From: Granulicella paludicola
GTDB taxonomy: Bacteria; Acidobacteriota; Terriglobia; Terriglobales; Acidobacteriaceae
Reading direction: 5' to 3'
Assembly: GCF_025685545.1 (NCBI RefSeq)
Contig: NZ_JAGSYC010000022.1
Coordinates: forward strand, 248,001-312,000
DNA: 64,000 bases
The position numbers and the translations under genes were made by a program. The notes under the pieces are model-generated. The model ran no database searches and was not told where the DNA came from. It worked only from the letters and a program-made list of their open reading frames with translations. Numbering within the stretch: position 1 is the stretch's first letter; every line of letters starts with the position of its first letter. Shown one piece after another: positions 1 to 8,311 of this stretch.

Positions 1-428
1 GCAACCGTTGAGGGATAACAGCGCAGCTCCCAGCCCTGCTCTCGCGCTGTCGTCTCCAGCACGCCCAGCTTTACACCCGGCTCGCACACCGCGACACCAT
101 CTTCTTCGATTGACTCGATCCGGTCCAGGCGCTGCAGATCGAGCACCACGCCTCCGTTCAACGGAATCGCCTGCCCGTAGTTGCCTGTACCCGCGCCCCG
201 CACCGTGACCGGAACACCCTGTGCATAGCAGTAGCGCATTACCGCACAAATCTCATGCACGCTCACGGGCTGCACCACAACATCGGCGCGCTTGTCATCC
301 AGCAGTGGCTTCAATATCGGCGAATACCAATAAAAATCCCGAGATAGGCGCTCCAATACCTGCGGCTGCGTCAGCACCCGCGACGCATCGCCTAATATCT
401 GTCCCAGTCCTGCTGCTAGATCGCTCAT
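1..428 (-). CDS. FAD-binding oxidoreductase (GlcD/FAD_binding_4 type), C-terminus off the left edge
   Basis: The first 142 residues of a flavoprotein dehydrogenase are visible. It starts at the ATG complementary to 426-428 and runs leftward out of the window. The stretch VRGAGTGNYGQ (residues 77-87), followed by GGVVLDLQRLDRI, is the pyrophosphate-binding core of the PCMH-type FAD domain found in glycolate oxidase GlcD, D-lactate dehydrogenase and related enzymes. The upstream residues include the usual DxxVxPxSxxEI pattern. It lies 54 bp downstream of the deaminase on the same strand, so the two may be cotranscribed. The substrate cannot be inferred because the C-terminal substrate cap is missing. 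Confidence 0.8.
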   Translation of the reverse strand, partial: MSDLAAGLGQILGDASRVLTQPQVLERLSRDFYWYSPILKPLLDDKRADVVVQPVSVHEICAVMRYCYAQGVPVTVRGAGTGNYGQAIPLNGGVVLDLQRLDRIESIEEDGVAVCEPGVKLGVLETTAREQGWELRCYPSTV

Positions 429-482
429 CGAAACTCCTGCGCAAACACGCACTCGGTGCAGCCTTAAGCCAAGCCTGACAAA

Positions 483-1028
483 CTATTTTTTTCTGCGGGT
501 ACTCCAGGTGCGGAAGGCTCGTTGCATGTTGGGGTGTGTGAACAGTGTAAGGCACAGCGCCTGCTCTATCGGCCCCACCACCTTGCACCGCATGTCACTG
601 CGTTCTGCGACTTCTTTCGCCGCAATCTGTATCTGTCGGCAGAACCGGTTCGCGTCTGCAATCGTCGCGCCATACACCACGCGGTCCAGTCCAGCCCACA
701 GCGCGTTTGCCATACACATCGGACACGGTTCGCAGGTGGTGTACATCGTGTAGCCTCTGAGCGAAAGGCTCTTCAGCTTCTTGCACGCCAGTCGCACTGT
801 TCGCACCTCGGCGTGCGAGCTGGGATCGAACTCCTTTGCCACCGCATTGTGCGCTCGCATTAACCGTTCGCCAGATCTTGTGTTCACAATCTCCGCACCA
901 AAAGGAATAGGTTTGTCTGTATCCAGCGTCTTCGCTGTCCATGCGGCAAGCGCACGCATCCGCTCAGCATCCAGTGAAGGTCCGCGCAAAGGCTTTTTTG
1001 TAGCGATGGTCATATTCGAACTTAGCAT
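483..1028 (-). CDS. Nucleoside/nucleobase deaminase of the CDA zinc family
   Basis: 181 residues. The zinc-dependent deaminase signature is complete: SHAEV (H72 ligand, E74 proton shuttle) and PCPMC (C102 and C105 ligands). This order, HAE then PCxxC, is that of guanine deaminases and tRNA adenosine deaminase (TadA). The long spacer and the C-terminal region after FCRQIQIAAKEV differ from TadA, so a free guanine/cytosine-type nucleobase substrate is more likely, by inference. The ATG at 1028 is chosen because an AGAGG ribosome site lies 7 nt upstream; a second in-frame ATG is at 1013. It is divergent from the amidase and upstream of the FAD oxidoreductase. Neighbours suggest catabolism of nitrogenous heterocycles. 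Confidence 0.85.
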   Translation of the reverse strand: MLSSNMTIATKKPLRGPSLDAERMRALAAWTAKTLDTDKPIPFGAEIVNTRSGERLMRAHNAVAKEFDPSSHAEVRTVRLACKKLKSLSLRGYTMYTTCEPCPMCMANALWAGLDRVVYGATIADANRFCRQIQIAAKEVAERSDMRCKVVGPIEQALCLTLFTHPNMQRAFRTWSTRRKK

Positions 1029-1096
1029 GCTGGCACCTCTCTTATTCCCGCGAATTCTTTCTCAAGAGACACGCTATCCGCCGTTACAATCTGCGC

Positions 1097-2368
1097 ATGT
1101 CCACATCCAGCTCGCCGCTCCAGTCGCTCCGCCAGCGATACCTTGACCATCAAAGCAGCCCTATCGCAGAGCTGGAGAGCGCGCTCCTACACTCCAATAC
1201 AAACATCTCTCATAACGTCTATGTCACACAAAACGCAGCTTGGTCTCGCGGCGAAGCCGAACGACTGGACCGCGATAACTTGGCGACGCAACCACTCTGG
1301 GGCATCCCGGTCTCGCTTAAGGACTGCTTCGACCTCGCGGGTTTCACGTCGTCCTGCGGCTCAGCCTTCTACCGCGACCACAAAGGCATCGCCTCCGAAG
1401 ACTCAGCCGTCGCAGCCAGGCTTCGCACAGCAGGTGCGATCATCACCGGTAAGACGCACCTGCATCAGCTCGCCTACGGCATCACCGGACAGAACGCCGA
1501 CTTCGGCGACTGTATGCAGCCCAATGCGCCCTCACAGCTCACGGGCGGCTCGTCCAGCGGGGCCGCCGCCAGCATTCAGGAAGGTTCTGCGCTAGCAGCC
1601 ATCGGCACTGATACCGGCGGTTCCATCCGCGTCCCTGCTGCTCTCTGCGGCCTCAGTGGCTACCGCTCCTCCCTATCGCTCAACACACCTGAGCTCTGGC
1701 GCGGTGGCGCTCATCTCGCGCCATCTTTCGACACCCTCGGGTGGCTCTACCGTGATCTCGCCGACGGCGCACTCCTCGGCCATGCGCTCTTCGATCTCCC
1801 CTTTGCACCCGCACCGGAGCTTGCCGGCCTGACCGTCGGTATCCCCAGTGCCAGTTTCCTGCACGACTGCGCCCCCACGATCCTTGATACCCTCAATCGC
1901 TGGCAGTCGAAGCTCGCTCAACAGCACGTCGCGCTCTCCCGCTTCGATGCTGCATTCTGGAACGACGCAATGTCGATCTTCGCGCCCATACAAGCCAGCG
2001 AAGCCGCAACGCTCCATCGCGGTAACTTCACCCACTTTGAAGCGCCGATTGCCGAGCGCCTCTTCTGGGGCGAGTCCATCACCGCAGATGAACTCACGTC
2101 CCTTCGCGCCCGACTGGACATCTTTCGCACCGCCACCAACGCTCTGTTCGAGCACTTCGACTATCTCCTGCTCCCGTGCTCCCCTATCCCTGCGCTCTTC
2201 GCCTCTGATGATCAGAGCGAAGCCCGCGCCCGAATCCTCCGCTACACCACGCCCATCAGCCTTTGCGGTCTGCCTGTCGTCACTCTGCCAGGGGGCCTCC
2301 AGCTCGTCGCTCCGATGAACGGGGACGCCACACTCTTGGCTCTCAGCGCAACACTTGCCAATGCATAA
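1097..2368 (+). CDS. Amidase, amidase-signature family
   Basis: 423 residues, a complete amidase-signature enzyme. The Ser-cisSer-Lys triad is visible: K75 in GIPVSLKD, cis-Ser S152 in GGSSSG (150-155), and nucleophile S176 in GTDTGGSIR. The 24-residue gap between the two serines is the family norm. Hydrolysis of a C-N amide bond is therefore well supported. It is shorter than GatA (about 480 aa) and lacks GatB/GatC neighbours, so it is more likely a catabolic amidase (AtzF/allophanate hydrolase-like) than a tRNA amidotransferase subunit. It is followed 16 bp later by a binding lipoprotein, probably in one transcript. The cytoplasmic location is inferred from the absence of a signal peptide. 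Confidence 0.88.
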   Translation: MSTSSSPLQSLRQRYLDHQSSPIAELESALLHSNTNISHNVYVTQNAAWSRGEAERLDRDNLATQPLWGIPVSLKDCFDLAGFTSSCGSAFYRDHKGIASEDSAVAARLRTAGAIITGKTHLHQLAYGITGQNADFGDCMQPNAPSQLTGGSSSGAAASIQEGSALAAIGTDTGGSIRVPAALCGLSGYRSSLSLNTPELWRGGAHLAPSFDTLGWLYRDLADGALLGHALFDLPFAPAPELAGLTVGIPSASFLHDCAPTILDTLNRWQSKLAQQHVALSRFDAAFWNDAMSIFAPIQASEAATLHRGNFTHFEAPIAERLFWGESITADELTSLRARLDIFRTATNALFEHFDYLLLPCSPIPALFASDDQSEARARILRYTTPISLCGLPVVTLPGGLQLVAPMNGDATLLALSATLANA

Positions 2369-2384
2369 TGGAGAGCGTCTTTTC

Positions 2385-3377
2385 ATGTACGCTGCAAGCA
2401 TGATCCTTCGCCGCGCCTTCTGCCTCTCGACGATCGCTCTTAGCCTTCTCGCGGCCTCCGGCTGCCGCAGGCCAACCGATACCAACGGCCTCACGCATGT
2501 ATCCCTACAGACCGATTGGTATCCGCAGCCCGAGCACGGCGGCTTCTACACCGCACAACTCAAGGGCTATTACAAGCAGGAGGGTCTTGACGTCGAGATC
2601 ATCCCCGGCGGCCCGTACATCTCCGGCGATCCACTCGTAGCGAGCGGCAAGATCCAGTTCGCGATGAACTCCTCAGACCACATTCTGGAGGCCATCGCCA
2701 ACGCGCACGAGCCACTTCTTGCCGTGGGTGCCACCATGCAGCACGACCCCCAGGGCATCCTGCTGCACGCCAACTCTCCCATCCGTACCTGGACCGATCT
2801 CAACGGCCACACCATTGCCGTCAAGCCCGGCTCTACCTGGTGGGAGTTCCTCGTTCACAAGTTCCACCTCACGAACGTGCATGAGGTTCCCGCGACCTTC
2901 TCCGTCGCCAACTTCATTCAGGACCCCAGCTACATCCAGCAGGGCTTCCTGACCTCTGAACCATATTTTGCTGGCAAGGGTGGCGCCCCGGCCCGCATGC
3001 TTCTCAACCGAGATGCTGGTTACGATCCCTATCGCGTCTTTTACACCTCTACGGTCTATGCGAAGCAGCATCCGGATATCGTGGCGAAGTTCGTGCGCGC
3101 CTCGATCCGCGGCTGGAAGGAGTACCTCCGCGATCCCGCCGCCACCAACGCCGAGATCGAAAAGTTGAACCCTGCCATGTCCGCCGACTGGACCGACTAT
3201 AGCTATAAGACCCTCAAATCCGGAAACTTCATCACGGGAGACGATGCTTCCGGCGTCCAGATAGGCCAATTCGATCCCGCCCGCTGGCAGACGACTGCCC
3301 AGCAGCTTCGAGACCTCGGCGTGATCCAGCAGCCCCTCGACCCTACCAGCGGCTACACGACCCAGTTCCTCAAGTAA
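2385..3377 (+). CDS. NMT1/THI5-like (ThiY-type) substrate-binding lipoprotein
   Basis: 330 residues. The start at 2385 is chosen for a GGAGAG site 9 nt upstream; ATG 2400 is an alternative that trims the n-region. A signal peptide ends in a lipobox (LAASGC, C27). The mature part opens with VSLQTDWYPQPEHGGFYTAQLKGYYKQEG, truncated here by description: the DWYP...GGFY.AQ.KGYY block is the signature of NMT1/THI5-like periplasmic binding proteins such as ThiY, which bind pyrimidine thiamin precursors. No ABC permease or ATPase gene accompanies it, so it is either an orphan binding protein or uses a distant transporter. The upstream amidase and deaminase suggest a pyrimidine- or amide-like ligand; this is inference. 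Confidence 0.8.
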   Translation: MYAASMILRRAFCLSTIALSLLAASGCRRPTDTNGLTHVSLQTDWYPQPEHGGFYTAQLKGYYKQEGLDVEIIPGGPYISGDPLVASGKIQFAMNSSDHILEAIANAHEPLLAVGATMQHDPQGILLHANSPIRTWTDLNGHTIAVKPGSTWWEFLVHKFHLTNVHEVPATFSVANFIQDPSYIQQGFLTSEPYFAGKGGAPARMLLNRDAGYDPYRVFYTSTVYAKQHPDIVAKFVRASIRGWKEYLRDPAATNAEIEKLNPAMSADWTDYSYKTLKSGNFITGDDASGVQIGQFDPARWQTTAQQLRDLGVIQQPLDPTSGYTTQFLK

Positions 3378-3532
3378 GCGAAGGCGACGCTGGATTGAAA
3401 ATCAATAATTCCCTATGGAAACTCGACTAGTGTGCACGCCAAAACGAGCGCGGTGCAGGTACTCTAAATAGTGCAGATACCGTTCCAGCCCCAGCTGCTG
3501 GCAGTCGTACCGATTTCACGAAGGAGCTTCAC

Positions 3533-4885
3533 TTGGCCGTCCCCACCCGCAATGTAAGTGCACCCGGCTATCTAGCCGACGGGCAGATCAAAACCGACAT
3601 GCGCGCCATGAGCGTCGCTACCGCCCTCTTCTTCATGGTCGGTTTCCTCACGTGCCTCAACGATGTCGTCAGCCCGCACCTCAAATCTATCTTCGGCCTG
3701 AACTACTCCGAAACCCAGGCCATCCCCTTCTTCTTCTTCTCCTCGTATTTTGTCTTCAGTTACCCGGGTGGCAAGCTCGTCGAGCGCGTCGGCTACAAGA
3801 AGTCCATGGTCACCGGCCTGCTCGTTATGGCTGCCGGAGCGGTCGGGTTCCTTCCCGCGGCTCACCTCGCACTCTTCCCGCTGTTCCTCACGGCACTTGT
3901 CATCCTCGCCGCTGGCATGACTATCGTGCAGGTGGCGATTAACCCCTACGTGACCGTCATCGGACCCGCCGCCACCGCAGCCAGCCGCCTCAACCTCGCG
4001 CAGGCAGTCAACTCCTTCGGGACCTTCATCGCGCCGTTCATCGGCACGTATCTGATCCTGCGCAACGCACAGGCTCCCGCCTCCACAGCGCAGCTACTGG
4101 CCATGTCCGACGTCCAGCGCCAGAGCTACCGCGTCGTCCAGGCTTCCACCGTCCAGGCTCCGTACCTCATCATTACCGTCGCGTTGGTGCTGCTCGCTCT
4201 TGCGCTGGCTGCCATCAAACTCAAGCCGCAGACAGGCCACACCGACCTGACCCAGGACTTCCGCCCCGGTGCCTTCGCCGAGGCTCTGGAAAAGCCCAAG
4301 AGCATCTGGAGCCACAAGTGGGTGATCTTCGGCGCGCTCGGTATCTTCTGCTACGTTGGCGCGGAGGTCTCCATCGGCAACCTGCTCATCAACTACATGG
4401 GCCTGCCGAAGATCGCGGCCCTGCCTGAATCCACCGCCGGGTACTTCCTCATGGTCTATTGGGGCGGCGCCATGGTCGGTCGCTTCATCGGATCAGCAGT
4501 GCTCCAGAAGCTCCGCACGGGTCCTGTTCTTAGTGCCGCTGCGATCGGAGCCTTCCTTCTGGTCGTGCTGTCGCTCTTCACCACGGGACACGTCGCCATG
4601 GGCGCACTCCTCGCCGTTGGCTTCTGCAACTCCATCATGTTCCCATCAATCTTCACCCTCGGGATCCAGGATCTTGGCCCGCTCACCAGCAAGGGCTCCA
4701 GCATCCTGATCGCAGCCATCCTCGGCGGCGCGATCGTGCCCAAGATCCAGGGCATCATCGCCGATCACATCGGTTTGCAGCCTTCCTTCTTCATCCCGGC
4801 CATCTGCTACGTGTACATCGCGTCCTTCGGCATCGCGGCCATCAGCCGCCCTTCCGCTGTGGACGCTCCACACATGGTCGAGTAA
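3533..4885 (+). CDS. Sugar:proton symporter, FucP/GluP-like MFS family
   Basis: 450 residues starting at a TTG (3533) with an AAGGAG site 6 nt upstream. About 12 hydrophobic segments are seen. The N-terminal FFMVGFLTCLNDVVSPHLK and the following YSETQAIPFFFFSSYF match the first helices of the fucose/glucose-galactose permease branch of the major facilitator superfamily, and FPSIFTLGIQDLGPLTSKGS matches its TM10 region. It should import a monosaccharide (fucose, glucose or galactose) across the inner membrane with protons. It is flanked by a 155-bp upstream gap and a perfect hairpin terminator downstream, so it looks monocistronic. The exact sugar is not decidable from sequence. Confidence 0.85.
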   Translation: MAVPTRNVSAPGYLADGQIKTDMRAMSVATALFFMVGFLTCLNDVVSPHLKSIFGLNYSETQAIPFFFFSSYFVFSYPGGKLVERVGYKKSMVTGLLVMAAGAVGFLPAAHLALFPLFLTALVILAAGMTIVQVAINPYVTVIGPAATAASRLNLAQAVNSFGTFIAPFIGTYLILRNAQAPASTAQLLAMSDVQRQSYRVVQASTVQAPYLIITVALVLLALALAAIKLKPQTGHTDLTQDFRPGAFAEALEKPKSIWSHKWVIFGALGIFCYVGAEVSIGNLLINYMGLPKIAALPESTAGYFLMVYWGGAMVGRFIGSAVLQKLRTGPVLSAAAIGAFLLVVLSLFTTGHVAMGALLAVGFCNSIMFPSIFTLGIQDLGPLTSKGSSILIAAILGGAIVPKIQGIIADHIGLQPSFFIPAICYVYIASFGIAAISRPSAVDAPHMVE

Positions 4886-4903
4886 TCAGACCGCAACCTA
4901 AGA

Positions 4904-4937
4904 CGACGAAGGCCGCTCACATGAGCGGCCTTCGTCG
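4904..4937 (+). terminator. Perfect 16-bp hairpin after the FucP-like gene
   Basis: The stem CGACGAAGGCCGCTCA (4904-4919) pairs perfectly with 4922-4937 around a 2-base centre. It starts 18 nt after the MFS stop codon. The 3' tail is only weakly T-rich, so it may act as a bidirectional terminator between the + strand transporter and the convergent minus-strand gene ending at 5056. Confidence 0.65.
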
Positions 4938-5055
4938 CTCTACCTAAACTCTTAGTCACGGCTCCTTCGATTCCGACATCTCTTGGGTAAACAAAATCTG
5001 CACTCCCACTCAGCGGACTCTCTGCGTTACATTCCGCATGGCAGCGAACGCATGT

Positions 5056-7342
5056 TCAAGGCCTCACCACAACTCCAACACTCACAAACCCCGTCGCTCC
5101 ACTCGCCGCCGCGATCTCCACCAGCTGTGGCTGCCCCGGCACTACCATTGGCGCAACCGACACTTGCCCGTTTGCGTCCGCCGTCATCGTCACCTGCTGA
5201 GCCTTCAGCACCGGAGCCGCAGCACAAGGCCCCACAGCCGTGCAGACACCCTCCCAGGCATAGTCCGTCTGAAACACCGTCACAGTGGCTCCACTTACAG
5301 CATTTCCACCCGCATCGCTCACCTGCAAGACCACCGCAGACAGAGCAGTCCCCACCGTCACGCTCTGTCCGGCACCGCTCACAACCGAAATCGTCGCTGG
5401 AGGCCCCACCACTATCGCAGTCGCCGCGTAGGTTAACGCTCCAACGATATCGCTGCTGCCCCCGTCGTCGTGTCCAATACCTCGACATCGACCGCCACCG
5501 CACCTGCCTGGGCCGCACTCTGTGTTGGAGCCACCGCCACAATCTTCGTCGCTGTCCAGCTCGTCACCTTCGCTGGCACACCGTTCACCAGCACCTCGTT
5601 GCCCAGCCGAAAACCCATCCCCGTCAGCGTAATCGTCCCGCCCGCGCTCCCAGCAACGCAGGCGACACGCTGTCTGCGTACAGCACCCGCGCCTGATAAC
5701 CAAAGTCCGGTCGCCCTTCGCCATACTGGTCAGCGATCACCAGCCGATAAGTTGCATTCGCCCCCGTGGGCGCTGCCGCCATCCGCAGCTGCGTCACTCC
5801 TAATGCCATCGCATTCATCGCCACCGGTTGGCTGGCTACCGTCGGCAACGTCCCCGTCGGATCGCTCGCTGCCCACACCCCGATTACGGGCTGTGCCTTC
5901 TGCACCGTGGCGTCTCCGCTCTCATCCGATGCAGTCGTTTCGATCGTCCACGTCCGCCCCGGCTGGACCGTCATCGACAGCCACGAACTGTGCCCCATCC
6001 CACATAGCAATCCCATCGACCAGCCACTGGGATCCACCGCAACCGGCAGCAACTCTGTCTCATCGCTGCCCGGGTTGCACGTTCCCGGCTCGTTCGTCAT
6101 CGGCGTCCAGAACGCCTGCTGCACGCCGGGTTGCGCGAACGACGAGACTTGCGCCGGTGGTCCCACGCTCAACGACATCGGCGTGCGCACATACGGTCCT
6201 AGCGCATAGCTGCCCGTATATAGCGGATTGATCGCCTCCGGCACCACATACAATCCCGTAAACGGAGGCGCAATGGGCACACGGCCCATCGCGTAATACT
6301 CGCTCCAGATGTTCCACTCGACACCGGAGTTCAGCAGCAATGGCGTAGCTCCCGAGACCGGATTGCCCGCGTCAATCTGGAACAGCTGCCCCGTAATCCC
6401 CGAAGCCTCCTGCCAGCCCTGCCAGCCGCCCTCCTGGCTCAGGGTCACCGTCATGTTCAGCAGATCCATCCCTTGGCCTGTCGAAAAATACGTCCATCCC
6501 TCGACGAATGCCGCCCCCGTAGAACTAACCTCTTTACCTGGGCTCACGTTCGCCGCCGTCACCGGGTACAGCAGGGCCAGTGTCGAAATATCGTCATCCC
6601 GCAGCACAAAAGGGTTTGGTACACAAAGGTAGGTGTAAGGCCCGCACACCACGTCGATCGGATGCATGACCGGCCAGTGCGCCATCTGCTGCGCCGTCGG
6701 CTGCGTAGCTCCGGTGAAGACGTTGTCGTTTAGCTGCGACCACGCCAGTCCCAGCACGCGACCAAAAGCCCGCATCGTCTGATACTGCATCTGCAGCAGA
6801 GATTGCGGCGCGCTCGTCACACATCGTCCATTCAGCACGATCAAGGCGTGTTGAATCGTCCCCGTTGCTCCAAAACCATCGACGCTCTCCGTCACGCCGT
6901 TCTGCCTGCATCCGCTCGGGCTGCTCGCACCCGACCCCAACAACAGGTCCGTTACGCTACCATCCGTGTCATAGATTACCGCGATGGGAATGTTCAGATA
7001 ATTCGTCGCCTGCGCATCCAGCGGAAACACAATCTCCGTGCCGTTAAAGAAGGCGTTCGACCCATTCACGTGTTCCGCCAACTGCCCGCTCTGCCCTAAC
7101 GTCAGGTTCGCCGTCGGGACATTCCATACCGCGGCAGCGGCAGCGACCATTGCATCCGCTTGGGCATGACTCGCATACACACTCAAACCTCCCGGATCAG
7201 TCGCATAGGTCACCTGGGGCGTATAAAACGCCATCATCAGCCCCGCCTGCGGATACTGCGTTCCAGTCACAAATCGCGGCCCACCCGCCCAGCTCAAAGC
7301 TGTCATTAGCAGAAGCACCACCAGCCAGCTACTGCGCTGCAT
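5056..7342 (-). pseudogene. Secreted matrixin-like / IPT-TIG / Ig-like (Big) protein with two frameshifts
   Basis: Three reading frames join into one 763-codon gene if one base is added at each of two G runs: near 5647-5649 (after residues SPALLG) and near 5459-5463 (after DTTTG). The N-terminus has a signal peptide. Residues 30-220 look like a matrixin-type metalloprotease domain, but the zinc motif is degenerate (RAFGRVLGLAWS at 191-202 instead of HExGHxLGLxHS). The second frame encodes an IPT/TIG domain (GGTITLTGMGFRLGN...VNGVPAKV). The third frame encodes a bacterial Ig-like domain (VSGAGQSVTVGTALSAVVLQV). The start ATG at 7342 overlaps the upstream gene by 14 nt. The gene may be truly broken, or the two indels may be sequencing errors in homopolymers. 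Confidence 0.7.
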
Positions 7343-7961
7343 GAGGCTCCTCCAGCACACGCATCTGCCCTTGCACCTTGACCGGCATGGGCCTCCAGCC
7401 GCCCGGCAGCTCGCGCACGCCCGGCTCCTTACCCGTCGCTAGGCTTGCCACCGCCTCCGGAAGCGCCACCGCCTCCACCATCATCGGCTGCCCCACCGCC
7501 CTCTGTATCCGAGTCGCCAAACGCCGCACATCCGGCAGCGGAGCCGCGTCCGCTCCCATTGGCACCAACGGAACCACGCCCTCCATTCCATCCACCGGAG
7601 AGTTCAGCCCCGCCCCGTTCGGAGCGTTCAGAAACCACATCGCCCGCTGCCCGACTGCATACCTCTGTTGTCCCCCAGCCCAGAGTCCAGCCCACTCCCG
7701 CAGCGTGTACGTCGCGCCCACAGCCCCCTGCACCACCTGCTGCACGCTGAAGCGGACCTCTACCACGCCGCCGCGGCGCTCGACAGCCACCACCAGTCCG
7801 ACGAACACCACACCAGCTCGACTCGCCAGGTTCCGCAGCGCTCCGCCCACGCTCACATCGACAGCAGGAGCGGCCGTCAGCGCCACAGGTTCGCGCCGCA
7901 CCTGCGCCCCGGCGACCCCAGCAGCGAGAATTAGCATCATTCCCACATAACGCATACGCAA
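7329..7961 (-). CDS. Secreted protein of unknown function, possible NTR/TIMP-like fold
   Basis: 210 residues with a clear signal peptide (hydrophobic MLILAAGVAGAQ). The central part, VFVGLVVAVE...VEVRFSVQQVVQG...YTLREWAGLW...YAVGQRAMWFLN, has the spacing of beta strands seen in bacterial netrin/TIMP-like (OB-fold) domains; this is pattern recognition only, and the N-terminal cysteine of true TIMPs is absent. It overlaps the start of the matrixin-like gene by 14 nt, so the two are translationally coupled and probably work together outside the cytoplasm. I do not recognise a named family. Confidence 0.6.
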   Translation of the reverse strand: MRMRYVGMMLILAAGVAGAQVRREPVALTAAPAVDVSVGGALRNLASRAGVVFVGLVVAVERRGGVVEVRFSVQQVVQGAVGATYTLREWAGLWAGGQQRYAVGQRAMWFLNAPNGAGLNSPVDGMEGVVPLVPMGADAAPLPDVRRLATRIQRAVGQPMMVEAVALPEAVASLATGKEPGVRELPGGWRPMPVKVQGQMRVLEEPHAAQ

Positions 7962-8045
7962 CGATCCTCCATTGCCTCTTTCGTCGCAGGGGAGGATCGG
8001 TGCTCCTGTGTCCCAACCTCGGACACAGCTACAAATTCAGTTGCT

Positions 8046-8246
8046 CTAGATCTCGGGATAAAAGTCGAAGAATGCTTCGACGCTGTGCTTCAGCTGCGCC
8101 TCAATCTGCTCGCGGCTGCCCTCCAGGATGTGCATCGTCACCTGGGTCTCGTTTCCGTTCTTCAGCGTTACCGGCGCTGCCTTCACAGCTGCCACCTCAT
8201 CGGCGGGCAGCAACCTCATTCCATACACCAAAACCAGATCAGCCAT
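8046..8246 (-). CDS. Small conserved-looking cytoplasmic protein, 66 aa, unknown function
   Basis: A short open frame begins MADLVLVYGMRLLPADEV and ends in EAFFDFYPEI; it has no signal peptide or membrane segment. An upstream in-frame ATG at 8300 would add 18 residues but would run into the trxB promoter, so the shorter form is preferred (GGAG about 12 nt upstream). It reads away from trxB across a shared 65-bp region. Amphipathic, acidic C-terminal helix (REQIEAQLKHSVEAFFDF). No family is recognised. Confidence 0.5.
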   Translation of the reverse strand: MADLVLVYGMRLLPADEVAAVKAAPVTLKNGNETQVTMHILEGSREQIEAQLKHSVEAFFDFYPEI

Positions 8247-8311
8247 AGCTTCATCGTACTCCGCGACCCCCTGCTCCGAATCCTTCTCCTCCCGGTACAA
8301 TCAAATCAACT

